Source: an uncultured Bacteroides sp. (GTDB lineage: Bacteria; Bacteroidota; Bacteroidia; Bacteroidales; Bacteroidaceae). Taken from it: 64,000 bases of DNA. The stretch is from NCBI GenBank assembly GCA_948847595.1, contig CAQOGY010000008.1, forward strand, positions 62,001 through 126,000, given 5' to 3'. Positions 15,928-24,258 of the stretch are shown one piece after another; position 1 is the first letter of the stretch, and each line of letters begins with the position of its first letter. The notes under the pieces are model-generated. The model made no database searches and was not told the DNA's origin. It saw only the letters and a list, made by a program, of their open reading frames with translations. The position numbers were made by a program, and so were the translations under genes.

Positions 15928-16593
15928 TTATATAATAAAACCAATAAAGGTTGTTATTATTCCAAGAAAACACAAACCAATACCGTATGATATTCCGGTC
16001 TTATATAAACTTGTTTTAAAGTTGATTTTTATTGATTTTGCTATGATTATTGATAGTACAAAATAAAAAAGAAACTCTACAATACTAATCCTGCCTAAAA
16101 TGCCATAAGCCCAATCTGGCCAATTAAAGCGAGTGAACAAGCGACCTAATGATTGAACAAAATACACATCATCGACAGTGTTGTAATTATAAGTTACGAC
16201 ACCCAATATTTTCAAGAGAGTCAATAACAAATAGTTGAACGAAAATACTATTGATGCCTGCAAGGAATATTTAAAAGCCTTATTGAAGGCTAATCTAATT
16301 CCCATAATATTAAAGCCCAAGAATATGCATATTGTTGTAAACAAAGCAATTCCAATAACGTGTATTGGCATCCATAAATAATTTAGAAAATCTAAAGATC
16401 TTTCTGATGAAAGAAATTTGAGAAACTCCTCTTCATTCCCATATCTTTTATATACTGATAATCGATAGAAGTCATCTACGAATATATATTTCAACTCTAA
16501 ATACAATGAATATATGTATATCAATGTATTTATTACAAATAGAAACCAATTATCAAATATTAAGTTTCCCAGTATGGTAATTTTATTTTTCAT
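15928..16593 (-). CDS. Polytopic membrane protein, candidate bacteriocin immunity protein
   Basis: The 221-residue protein has about five hydrophobic helices (near residues 13-30, 75-98, 108-130, 168-188 and 198-220) and no enzyme motif. It is the first gene of the operon, 32 bases ahead of the precursor, under the same palindrome-controlled promoter. First-gene membrane proteins next to bacteriocin precursors are often immunity factors, so self-protection is the best guess. A Yip1-like or transporter role cannot be excluded, as no family match is evident to me. Confidence 0.6.
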   Translation of the reverse strand: MKNKITILGNLIFDNWFLFVINTLIYIYSLYLELKYIFVDDFYRLSVYKRYGNEEEFLKFLSSERSLDFLNYLWMPIHVIGIALFTTICIFLGFNIMGIRLAFNKAFKYSLQASIVFSFNYLLLTLLKILGVVTYNYNTVDDVYFVQSLGRLFTRFNWPDWAYGILGRISIVEFLFYFVLSIIIAKSIKINFKTSLYKTGISYGIGLCFLGIITTFIGFII

Positions 16594-16612
16594 ATTTCGT
16601 TTATTTATAGTA

Positions 16613-16650
16613 CAAAAATAGAAAAAACATCAATAAACAGTATAGACTGT
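16613..16650 (-). promoter_or_regulatory. Promoter and operator of the bacteroidetocin operon
   Basis: TATTTTTG (minus strand, 16620-16613) is an exact -7 box 20 bases before the first ATG. The 14-bp palindrome ACAGTCTATACTGT (16650-16637) lies 16 bases upstream of it, over the -33 region. This is the same placement as at the YcaO operon. A bound protein could either occlude polymerase or activate it. Confidence 0.7.
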
Positions 16651-16763
16651 AAGTTAAATATTCAAAATATATTTTTTATATTTCTTGCTACGCATGAAGT
16701 TTTGCTATGGTGCAAATTTTCTATAGTGCAATAATACCTTAAAAATAGAATTCTCTGAAGTTG

Positions 16764-17375
16764 TCAAAAGACCACAACTATTCCAAGTCCCATAAACCAC
16801 TCCCACTTTTTGTGAATAGAATTATATTGATAATTACTTTGCGTTCCTATTTTTAAGTGGCGATTAATATCATATGAAAAACCTGCTCCAAACTCGTAAG
16901 GAAAAAAGGAGATAGGATGGGGCAGTACTTTTTTCTCACTTAATTCTTTGATCCCATAAACATTGAAATGAATTCTCTTCGCAAGTGGTATTGACATATT
17001 GGAATATTGGGAAATATTTATAATTTGATTATTCATGAAAAACAAATTATCATTCATTCTTTTATTGTAAGTTTGTAAAAAATGATTAGTCAATATATCA
17101 TCGTCAATTGGGGATAACCAATGGTATGTCAATGATTGTTTAAAATTTAGATATTTTTTCCACTCATCATTATCTTCTATTTGAGGATGTTCTAAAAGCG
17201 ATTTTTCAAATTCTATTTTGATTTTTTTATTTATATATATTGGCATTTCTCCATTTAGCATTTTAGATAGTTTTATAGAGTCCTCCTTACCCCAATGTTC
17301 TTGGGCGTAGATTGGCTTCAATACAAAAGTGCCATTTATCATAAACAGACATATCATCATTCTTAGTATTTGCAT
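16764..17375 (-). CDS. Secreted or outer-membrane protein of the YcaO operon, unknown
   Basis: The 203-residue protein has a signal peptide (ICLFMINGTFVLKPIYAQ). Its middle is helical and polar. The C-terminal quarter alternates in a beta-strand pattern (FGAGFSYDINRHLKIGTQSN, then WFMGLGIVVVF), ending in phenylalanine like outer-membrane barrels. It is the last gene of the YcaO/radical SAM operon, 84 bases after the TonB-dependent-receptor-like gene. It could be a small barrel partner for export, or an immunity protein facing the outside. I do not recognise the family. Confidence 0.6.
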   Translation of the reverse strand: MQILRMMICLFMINGTFVLKPIYAQEHWGKEDSIKLSKMLNGEMPIYINKKIKIEFEKSLLEHPQIEDNDEWKKYLNFKQSLTYHWLSPIDDDILTNHFLQTYNKRMNDNLFFMNNQIINISQYSNMSIPLAKRIHFNVYGIKELSEKKVLPHPISFFPYEFGAGFSYDINRHLKIGTQSNYQYNSIHKKWEWFMGLGIVVVF

Positions 17376-17459
17376 AACTAATTGTTATTATATAAAATGC
17401 TTATTCGAGTAATCTAATAGCTTCTGTTATTTACTTTAGTACATCTAATTTTTTTATGC

Positions 17460-19748
17460 TTATTTGCCAAACCGTGATTGATCTACTTCTTTGTGTGCTT
17501 TTGGTTTGAAATCGCCAAACCTGTATGTGAAAGACAAAGAAATCCTTCTTGAATCCACAACTTCTTTCATCCGTAGATTCTGTGTTTGATATTGGAGGTT
17601 AAGTTCTTTCGGAGCCCATGAGTTGAATATATCGTTGACTTTCAGAGATAATTCCGCTTTGTTACGATTAAATGTCCATTTTATACCCGTATCAATGCGA
17701 TACATGGCATTGATAGTCATAGGCCCCTGAATGTTACGTGAAATATAGGAACCGGATAATTCCGCCTTGATATTGGGTTTCGATGATATGGTAAATGTAT
17801 TATCAAGATTGGTATAAATCGCTAGATTGTTTTTCGTGAAGCTTAGGTCATAATAATGGTCGCTTTTCATTTTGTCGTAATATCCGTTTAAGATAAATCT
17901 GGATTCAAATATCCTGCTTATCCGAAACGGAATCATCATGTTAAACCCTAACTTCGCTGAATAATTAAAGTTCAAGGTCTTATAAATCAGCATCAATCTG
18001 TCGGAGGACTGATAAGGTATCTGGCAGAAAAAATCATCTGTATAATTCGCGAATAATGTAAAAATATATTTACTTTTCCAGATGTAGTTTAACTGAAACG
18101 AGTAGTTTTTTGCAGGTCTCAAATCCGTATTTCCCTGTATTTCTGTATATCCATTGAGGTAAGATGTTGTATTTTGCATTTCCCAATAACTCGGATAAAC
18201 CTTATCAGAAGAAACTGACAGTTGAAAAACAGAGACAGGATTAGCTGTATAAGTAATTTCCATCATAGGGAATAGGCTTCGGTAGTCAATTTTCTTATGC
18301 TTATAATACTCTCCGGTCAAGGAAGCATTCAGGGAGAGATTGTTGGCAAAACGCTTGGAGAAACCTGCGTATAAATCATAAGTGTACTCATTCAATTGGC
18401 TGTCACTGTCATAGTCTGACCAATTATGGCTGACAGAGGAATGATAGATTTGAGAACTCTTGTCTGAGGCGAAACTAAATTTAGTACCATAATTCAATGT
18501 CCAGCCTTTTCCCAGTGAATGGCTTTGATCTGCGTAGAATGAAAGACGGCGAATATCTTGCTTCGAGCGGGCATCAAAGAAATCTTCCTTGCCTTCCATC
18601 CTTTCCCGGTAATGCTGTGTCGTATGGTTTTTATAGGAAGTGAAGTCAATGCCTGTGCTAAACCCAAATCCGGAGGTGTAGTTCAACGCAATATTGTGCA
18701 TTTGCACTGGCTTATCCGTATTTTTTTTATTTTCCGAATCTGAGTAGGTTCCATTAGAAGAATTGAAAGACCGCATCCACGGCTGAATTTCTGCAGTGTA
18801 TGCTAGGGTGATTTTGTCCTTGTCGTTGATTAGCCAATCATTCCCCAAACGAATGGTATGGATAGGCTTGACGGAGTAACCTCGGTCGGATTGATTTATA
18901 TCAGATACCTGATCATTGAATATATGTTGAGATATAATTTCCTGTCCTGTGCGAACCTGGTTGTAACCGAACGAATAGAGGAAATCTGTCAAGGTTTTAG
19001 GAGTGTTATATAGGATTGTGACACCTCCTTGAAAATTCTTATAATACCCTTGGTTATACAACGTATTTATTTGTCCTTGCAATTGCTGGGTGTCGTAAAT
19101 CGCATTGTCAAGTACAAGGTTTATTACGGCTCCACGTACATGATACTGGGGAGGAGCACTATACATTACTTCTGCTTCCCGAATACGCTCTTTCGGCATA
19201 TTTTTTAGCAGATTATTCAATTGGTTTTCATCCATATTGGTTTTCTTTCCATTGATTAGGATAGTCACGTTATTTGCCCCTATCAGTTGAAAAGTACCCT
19301 TTTGTATATGAATCCCAGGAAGTTTCAATATGGCATCATAGATGCTAGTTGCCATTTTGTCTGTTAAAAGCTGCGACATATTATAAGTCATTTTTCCGTC
19401 AATGACTCTCACCAGCGGATATTCACCTATTATAGACACTTCAGACAACATTTGACTTTTCTCATTCATCTGGATAGAGCCAATAGCCTTTGTGTTACAT
19501 TTTTTTTGATACGTTTCGTACATCAGATGTTGAATGGTTATAATTACAGGAAGTGTATCTGTTTTTATACTGAATCTCCCAACGGAATCGGTATAGGCAG
19601 AATTCAAAAATACAGAATCAGTTGTCTGTAAAACAATTGTTGCAAATTCAATCGGGTTATTATCTCTGTCTGTAATTACTCCGGTTATTTTCTGTGCATA
19701 TACATTGTTAATACACAAGGAAAGTATGGCACTTATTATAAATTTCAT
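17460..19748 (-). CDS. TonB-dependent-receptor-like outer-membrane barrel with carboxypeptidase-like domain
   Basis: The 762-residue protein has a signal peptide (to VYAQ) and a CarboxypepD_reg-like domain (ITGVITDRDNNPIEFATIVL, about residues 20-105). A plug-like domain follows with ILKLPGIHIQKGTFQLIGAN (near 140-160), then a long alternating barrel ending FTYRFGDFKPKAHKEVDQSR. It lacks an obvious TonB box. It follows the radical SAM gene in the same operon, so it may carry the modified peptide across the outer membrane, give self-protection, or import the product. Outer-membrane beta-barrel proteins of this type are common beside exported-peptide clusters of Bacteroidota. Confidence 0.75.
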   Translation of the reverse strand: MKFIISAILSLCINNVYAQKITGVITDRDNNPIEFATIVLQTTDSVFLNSAYTDSVGRFSIKTDTLPVIITIQHLMYETYQKKCNTKAIGSIQMNEKSQMLSEVSIIGEYPLVRVIDGKMTYNMSQLLTDKMATSIYDAILKLPGIHIQKGTFQLIGANNVTILINGKKTNMDENQLNNLLKNMPKERIREAEVMYSAPPQYHVRGAVINLVLDNAIYDTQQLQGQINTLYNQGYYKNFQGGVTILYNTPKTLTDFLYSFGYNQVRTGQEIISQHIFNDQVSDINQSDRGYSVKPIHTIRLGNDWLINDKDKITLAYTAEIQPWMRSFNSSNGTYSDSENKKNTDKPVQMHNIALNYTSGFGFSTGIDFTSYKNHTTQHYRERMEGKEDFFDARSKQDIRRLSFYADQSHSLGKGWTLNYGTKFSFASDKSSQIYHSSVSHNWSDYDSDSQLNEYTYDLYAGFSKRFANNLSLNASLTGEYYKHKKIDYRSLFPMMEITYTANPVSVFQLSVSSDKVYPSYWEMQNTTSYLNGYTEIQGNTDLRPAKNYSFQLNYIWKSKYIFTLFANYTDDFFCQIPYQSSDRLMLIYKTLNFNYSAKLGFNMMIPFRISRIFESRFILNGYYDKMKSDHYYDLSFTKNNLAIYTNLDNTFTISSKPNIKAELSGSYISRNIQGPMTINAMYRIDTGIKWTFNRNKAELSLKVNDIFNSWAPKELNLQYQTQNLRMKEVVDSRRISLSFTYRFGDFKPKAHKEVDQSRFGK

Positions 19749-19796
19749 ATCAATTCATTTTTATATAGTCATAGAAAAATATTTTAACACCCTTTA

Positions 19797-21245
19797 TCAA
19801 CAGGGCGGAATGTTATTTATAGATATTTTTTTCCTATATAATAAATCTATTATTCGAGGAATAATTTTTTTTACATATTCGCACATACTATGTGGCTTGT
19901 ATAGTGTTTTGTGATTAAAATAGGAATCTGAAGCACAATGATATGTACATACGTTTTTCCATGTACACATCCTACACTCTTTAATACTATCAATATTTCT
20001 CTTTAATAAATTTTGAACTGATGGATTTCTGAAAATACTATTTTTTATGTCATCTACTTCATAAATATTGCCAATTTTAAATTCTAAATTACCGATAAAA
20101 TAATCGCAGGAATAGAATGAACCGTCAATATCAAACCCCAGCATTGTATGACCGGCTCCACAAGGAGCCAATGTGCACAAATTATAAATATTCAAAGATG
20201 ACAAATTATTCAGTAGATTACTAATATTCACTTCAGAAATATAGTCTTCAATATTATTACATTCATTATTTATCAAATTGATTTTCTCCATTAATTTGAG
20301 ATTTGTTTCAATCAAATGATTAATGTTCACATCATATTTTTTATCAGCTGCTTTCCCAGAATGAAGTATAGGGCTAAAATTGAATTTCTTTATACCTTTG
20401 CCTACGTAAAAATCAAAATGATCTAATAGCTTATATTGATTGGCAGCAGTGACTACCGTAAACATTCCGGGGGAAATTCCAGCAGCCAACAAATAATCCA
20501 GTCCAATAAGCGACTGTTTTAATGAACTACTCCCGTTGAGTTGGCATCGATGTGAATTAGAAGCGGTATCAAACCCGTCTATGCTTATTCCAACATTAAA
20601 ATTTTCTGCTTTTAGAAAACCTGCAATCTCTTTTGTTACTAAAGTTCCATTAGTTTGTATGTAGAATTTAATATTTTCAGAAATTTTCCTTATTTCCTTT
20701 ACCAAAGGTACAAGTTTATTATAGTTCAACAATGGTTCCCCACCGTGAAATGATAAATTAAGAACCTTCTCTGGATAAGATTTACTCAATTTGCGCAATA
20801 TGTATAAAACAGTTTCATTGCTCATTGATGTAGGAGGTTTTAAATCTGTATGAGCATAACAATAAGAGCATGATAAATTGCAACTCTTTGTATACCTAAG
20901 TACAACTTGGCAAACGTTGGAACTGGATATTTTGCATTGGCGCCTTTTTAACTTATCATGGAATGATGATGTATGATTAACTTTTAAAACCCCTGAATTG
21001 AAAAGTAAATTTAATAGTTGAATATGTTCAGGAAATGTTTCTTTAAATTTATTCAAGGTAATTTCTTTTTCTAATAGTTCTTCAACAAGATAGATACATG
21101 ACTTATTAATAGTAGCCCAAGCTCCAGTTTCTTTAGCTACTAAAATCACATAGTCTTTATTATAATCATTAATTTCCACATCTTGCATGCTAAGAGTACT
21201 TTTAGTATCCTTGCAGTATTCTTCTATGTTAAATATATTTCCCAT
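19797..21245 (-). CDS. Radical SAM/SPASM peptide-modifying enzyme
   Basis: The 482-residue enzyme has three parts. An N-terminal PqqD-like recognition region (about residues 25-90) has the strand/helix pattern ATINKSCIYLVEELLEKE. The radical SAM core has SCNLSCSYCY (Cys-122, 126, 129 for the [4Fe-4S]-SAM cluster) and the GGEPLL motif. A SPASM domain follows with CTLAPCGAGHTML, FYSCDYF and CRMCTWKNVCTYHC for auxiliary clusters. It should install a radical crosslink or other backbone/side-chain change on the precursor at 24018-24191. Because that core has no cysteine, thioether chemistry is unlikely. It sits directly after the adaptor-like gene, in operon. Confidence 0.88.
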   Translation of the reverse strand: MGNIFNIEEYCKDTKSTLSMQDVEINDYNKDYVILVAKETGAWATINKSCIYLVEELLEKEITLNKFKETFPEHIQLLNLLFNSGVLKVNHTSSFHDKLKRRQCKISSSNVCQVVLRYTKSCNLSCSYCYAHTDLKPPTSMSNETVLYILRKLSKSYPEKVLNLSFHGGEPLLNYNKLVPLVKEIRKISENIKFYIQTNGTLVTKEIAGFLKAENFNVGISIDGFDTASNSHRCQLNGSSSLKQSLIGLDYLLAAGISPGMFTVVTAANQYKLLDHFDFYVGKGIKKFNFSPILHSGKAADKKYDVNINHLIETNLKLMEKINLINNECNNIEDYISEVNISNLLNNLSSLNIYNLCTLAPCGAGHTMLGFDIDGSFYSCDYFIGNLEFKIGNIYEVDDIKNSIFRNPSVQNLLKRNIDSIKECRMCTWKNVCTYHCASDSYFNHKTLYKPHSMCEYVKKIIPRIIDLLYRKKISINNIPPC

Positions 21246-21262
21246 TTTTATAGTGTATATTG

Positions 21263-21718
21263 TTATTTACTAGCTCTTTTTAGAAAAGGAATCAATTCAA
21301 ACATTCGTTTTTTAGACATCATGATTGCCATCTGTCCTTTGCTTCCTACAGGTATTTTCTGCATATCTATATCAGTAATACTTATCTCAATGAATTCATC
21401 TTTTCCTTGCGCAAATATATTTGTTATAACTCCTAATAGTAGTCTTCCATTTATTTTCAATGAAACGCGGCTTCCCTTAATATGAGACTGTAATATCCCA
21501 ATATCAGTGTTTTCTATTGTGAAAAGCAATTCATTTTTATGTTCATTATTCTGGTTTCCATTATATATGACTGATATGTAAGTAAAGTGCGGATACTTTA
21601 TTAAATACATACCTGCAATTATTAAGATACACATAATAAGCCACATTATCCCACTAATAATCAACCCACCAGGAACTTTGTTCATTATTTTTTCTAATTT
21701 CGGATTTTGTTCATTCAT
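21263..21718 (-). CDS. Small HlyD-like membrane adaptor fragment
   Basis: The 151-residue protein has one membrane helix (LIISGIMWLIMCILIIAGMY, near residues 20-40), followed by a periplasmic beta-rich region containing VSLKINGRLLLGVITNIF and VGSKGQMAIMMSKKRMF. The second region resembles the C-terminal barrel of HlyD membrane-fusion proteins. It lacks the long coiled-coil hairpin, so it is far shorter than the usual 380-450 residues. It lies two bases from the exporter gene, where an HlyD partner is usual. It is either a minimal adaptor or a partner specialised for this exporter. Confidence 0.6.
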   Translation of the reverse strand: MNEQNPKLEKIMNKVPGGLIISGIMWLIMCILIIAGMYLIKYPHFTYISVIYNGNQNNEHKNELLFTIENTDIGILQSHIKGSRVSLKINGRLLLGVITNIFAQGKDEFIEISITDIDMQKIPVGSKGQMAIMMSKKRMFELIPFLKRASK

Positions 21719-21720
21719 AA

Positions 21721-23910
21721 TTATACATTCTTATTGAGTTCCAATTGATTTTCAATCAATTGATAATAAACACCTTGATGTGATATTAACGTTTCATGAG
21801 TACCTACTTCTACTATTTCTCCATGATGAAGAACGATTATTTTATCAGCATTTCTAACTGTGCTTAATCGATGTGCGACTATCACAACTGTCCTTCCCGA
21901 GTAAAATTTCTGCAAATTCTCCATGATGATAGTTTCATTTGTGGTATCTAATGAATTAGTTGCTTCATCTAGAAAAATATAATTTGGATTTTTATATATC
22001 GCTCTTGCTATCAATATTCGCTGCTTTTGGCCATTGCTTAATCCACAGCCTTCACTCCCAATTTTGGTTTCGTATCCTAGTGGGAGTGAGTTAATGAAAG
22101 AATCGATATTGGCCAGCCGTGCTGCATAGTGTAGTCTGTCATAATCAAGCTCTTCATCAATAATGCCTATGTTTTTTGCAATTGAATCTGAAAATATGAA
22201 TCCTTCCTGCATTACCACCCCACAACATCTTCTCCAGTATTTCTCGCTATAATCTGTTAAAGATTTTTCTCCAATACAAACGATACCAGAAGTTGGATGG
22301 TAAAATCCCAATAGCAATTTAAGTAAAGTTGTTTTTCCACTTCCACTTGTTCCTACTATGGCGGTTACTTTGCCGGCCTCAATAATAAGATTAATATTTT
22401 TAAGGGCCTTTTCTGCCTCAGGATTTCCATAACAGAAAGTTACATTCTGGAATATGATATTAGAACAACTAGGTATATTGGTAATTTTACTAACCCCTAC
22501 AGGTTCTTCATCCGGTTTATCATATATCTCATTAATACGTTCTAAACTAATTTTAGCTTCTTGCGATTCTTTTATGAAGTTTAAGAATTGATTCAATGGA
22601 GTATTCAACTGCCCAAGAACATATTGTATGGCAATCATCATTCCAAGAGTCATTTCCCCTTTTACTACAGATGTTGCTGCCAGATATGAGATAATGACAT
22701 TTTTTATTTGGTTGATAAAGGCTCCACCTGCTCCTTGAAGTTGAGCAATTACCAAAGATTTTATATTGATTTGATAAAGCTTAAACTGAATATTCTCCCA
22801 TTCCCATCGCTTCCCTCTTTCACAATTGTTTAACTTTATTTCTTGCATTGAAGTTACCAATTGCACTAAATTACTTTGATTAGATGAAGCCTCTCTAAAT
22901 TCTCTAAAGTTTAAGACTCTGCACTTTTTAAGAAAACTTAGAATCCATATAACATAAATACTACTTCCAATAAGAAAAAAAAGAAAAATCTTTAAGCTAT
23001 ATCGCCCAATAACAATAGAGAAAACAGTAAATGTTACAAATGAAAACACACTGCTAATCAATGTACTTGTTAAAAATTTCTGTATCTTATTATTGTCGCT
23101 TATCCTTTGCATAATATCTCCTGTGAGTTTTGTGTCAAAGAACGCAATGGGTAATTTCATTAATTTATTAAGAAAATCAGAAATAAATGTAATGCTAATT
23201 CGCTGCGTCATGTGTAGCATTAGCCAGCTTTGGAATAGTTCATTGCCTAATTGTCCTGCAATTAACATCAATTGGGCAATACAAATAATCAATATAATAC
23301 TATTTTCTTGTGTAGTAATACCAATATCGACAATTGCTTGGGTAAGAAAAGGGAGAGATAAATTTAGAAAACACCCTATAGTTAAAGCTGTCATTAGGAA
23401 ACATAAATATTTCTTATGCGGCTTTAGATACTTAAAAAGACGTTTGAAGGGAAAGTCCTTTCGAGTATCTGGTTTATTTTCATAAAACTTTGATGTTGGC
23501 TTTAGTTGAAAGACTATGCCAACATTATTTTTCTTATCGGTAATCCAATGCTTTAAGAAATCGTCCTTATTATAAGTAAGTTTTCCAAAAGCTGGGTCTG
23601 CAACTAAAATTTTATTTTCACTTTTTATAGAATAAACTACTATAAAATGATTATTGTCCCAATGGATAATGCAAGGTAAATGGGTATTTTGTATCAATTG
23701 CTCCCAATTCATCCATACAGACTCTGTCTTGAACCCTATTGATTTTGCAGCACTGCTAATGCCTTTAAGAGAAGAACCATTACGCGTTAAATAAGATTTT
23801 TCCCTTAAAGTCTGCAATGAATAATATTGTCCGTAATATTCTGCAATCATCTGCAAGCATGTCGGTCCGCAATCCATTGCATCATATTGTTTACGAATAG
23901 GAAATCTCAT
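21721..23910 (-). CDS. Peptidase-containing ABC transporter of the YcaO/rSAM cluster (C39)
   Basis: The 729-residue protein has a C39 peptidase domain (Cys-14 in AMDCGPTC, His-88 in DNNHFIVVY, Asp-105 in VADPAFG) and a six-helix exporter domain (about residues 160-430). Its ATPase domain has Walker A GTSGSGKTT, signature LSNGQKQ and Walker B IFLDEATNSLD. The canonical LSGGQ is LSNGQ here, a tolerated change. The precursor just upstream ends its leader in IQGG, the correct site. This exporter is closer to the classical C39 type than the one at 12975, so each transporter probably serves its own peptide. Confidence 0.92.
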   Translation of the reverse strand: MRFPIRKQYDAMDCGPTCLQMIAEYYGQYYSLQTLREKSYLTRNGSSLKGISSAAKSIGFKTESVWMNWEQLIQNTHLPCIIHWDNNHFIVVYSIKSENKILVADPAFGKLTYNKDDFLKHWITDKKNNVGIVFQLKPTSKFYENKPDTRKDFPFKRLFKYLKPHKKYLCFLMTALTIGCFLNLSLPFLTQAIVDIGITTQENSIILIICIAQLMLIAGQLGNELFQSWLMLHMTQRISITFISDFLNKLMKLPIAFFDTKLTGDIMQRISDNNKIQKFLTSTLISSVFSFVTFTVFSIVIGRYSLKIFLFFLIGSSIYVIWILSFLKKCRVLNFREFREASSNQSNLVQLVTSMQEIKLNNCERGKRWEWENIQFKLYQINIKSLVIAQLQGAGGAFINQIKNVIISYLAATSVVKGEMTLGMMIAIQYVLGQLNTPLNQFLNFIKESQEAKISLERINEIYDKPDEEPVGVSKITNIPSCSNIIFQNVTFCYGNPEAEKALKNINLIIEAGKVTAIVGTSGSGKTTLLKLLLGFYHPTSGIVCIGEKSLTDYSEKYWRRCCGVVMQEGFIFSDSIAKNIGIIDEELDYDRLHYAARLANIDSFINSLPLGYETKIGSEGCGLSNGQKQRILIARAIYKNPNYIFLDEATNSLDTTNETIIMENLQKFYSGRTVVIVAHRLSTVRNADKIIVLHHGEIVEVGTHETLISHQGVYYQLIENQLELNKNV

Positions 23911-23962
23911 AGAATACTATATAACCAAAGAATGTATTCAAATTAGCTTACTCCTTTTAGGA

Positions 23963-23997
23963 GAAGATTGCTCAAAATTAGATTTTGAGCAATCTTC
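23963..23997 (-). terminator. Perfect 16-bp hairpin between precursor and exporter
   Basis: Arms 23963-23978 and 23982-23997 are exact reverse complements with a 3-nt loop (TAG). On the minus strand no T-run follows, so it is more likely a partial terminator or RNA-stabilising stem that lets the precursor be made in excess of the downstream exporter and enzyme. Confidence 0.65.
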
Positions 23998-24017
23998 AAT
24001 TAATCTTCAATCAACTT

Positions 24018-24191
24018 TTAGAAAGTGATTGTCCAAGGTGAAAGACTGCCATTGTCTGACTCTGTAGCAACAGAGGCCACAACGCCATAAGCTTCTTCTT
24101 GAAGAGCTGACTTCAAACCGCCTTGAATTTGTTCTTCTTGCACTTCTGTCATTGTATTCAACGACTTAGTGCTTTCATTAAGTGTGTTCAT
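24018..24191 (-). CDS. Cysteine-free double-glycine RiPP precursor, 57 residues
   Basis: The ATG at 24191 opens a 57-codon gene ending at 24018. The leader MNTLNESTKSLNTMTEVQEE, then QIQGG, is acidic and helical and ends in Gly-24 Gly-25. The 32-residue core starts LKSALQEEAYGVVASVATES and ends NGSLSPWTITF. It has no Cys, but has five Ser, three Thr, one Tyr, one Trp and one Phe. It lies between the YcaO gene and the C39 exporter, with the radical SAM enzyme downstream. It should be modified by YcaO (Ser/Thr or backbone amide) and/or the radical SAM enzyme before cleavage at Gly-Gly. No homologue is known to me. Confidence 0.8.
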   Translation of the reverse strand: MNTLNESTKSLNTMTEVQEEQIQGGLKSALQEEAYGVVASVATESDNGSLSPWTITF

Positions 24192-24258
24192 AATAAAAAT
24201 AAATTATTAAATTTTCCCTACTCTTTTAAGGCCTTTCGGGCACCGCCTATTTAAGTAT

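Noticed and set aside
19797..24191. Sactipeptide, ranthipeptide or thiazole-type product
   Set aside because: The precursor at 24018-24191 has no cysteine, so thioether or thiazole chemistry on it is impossible.
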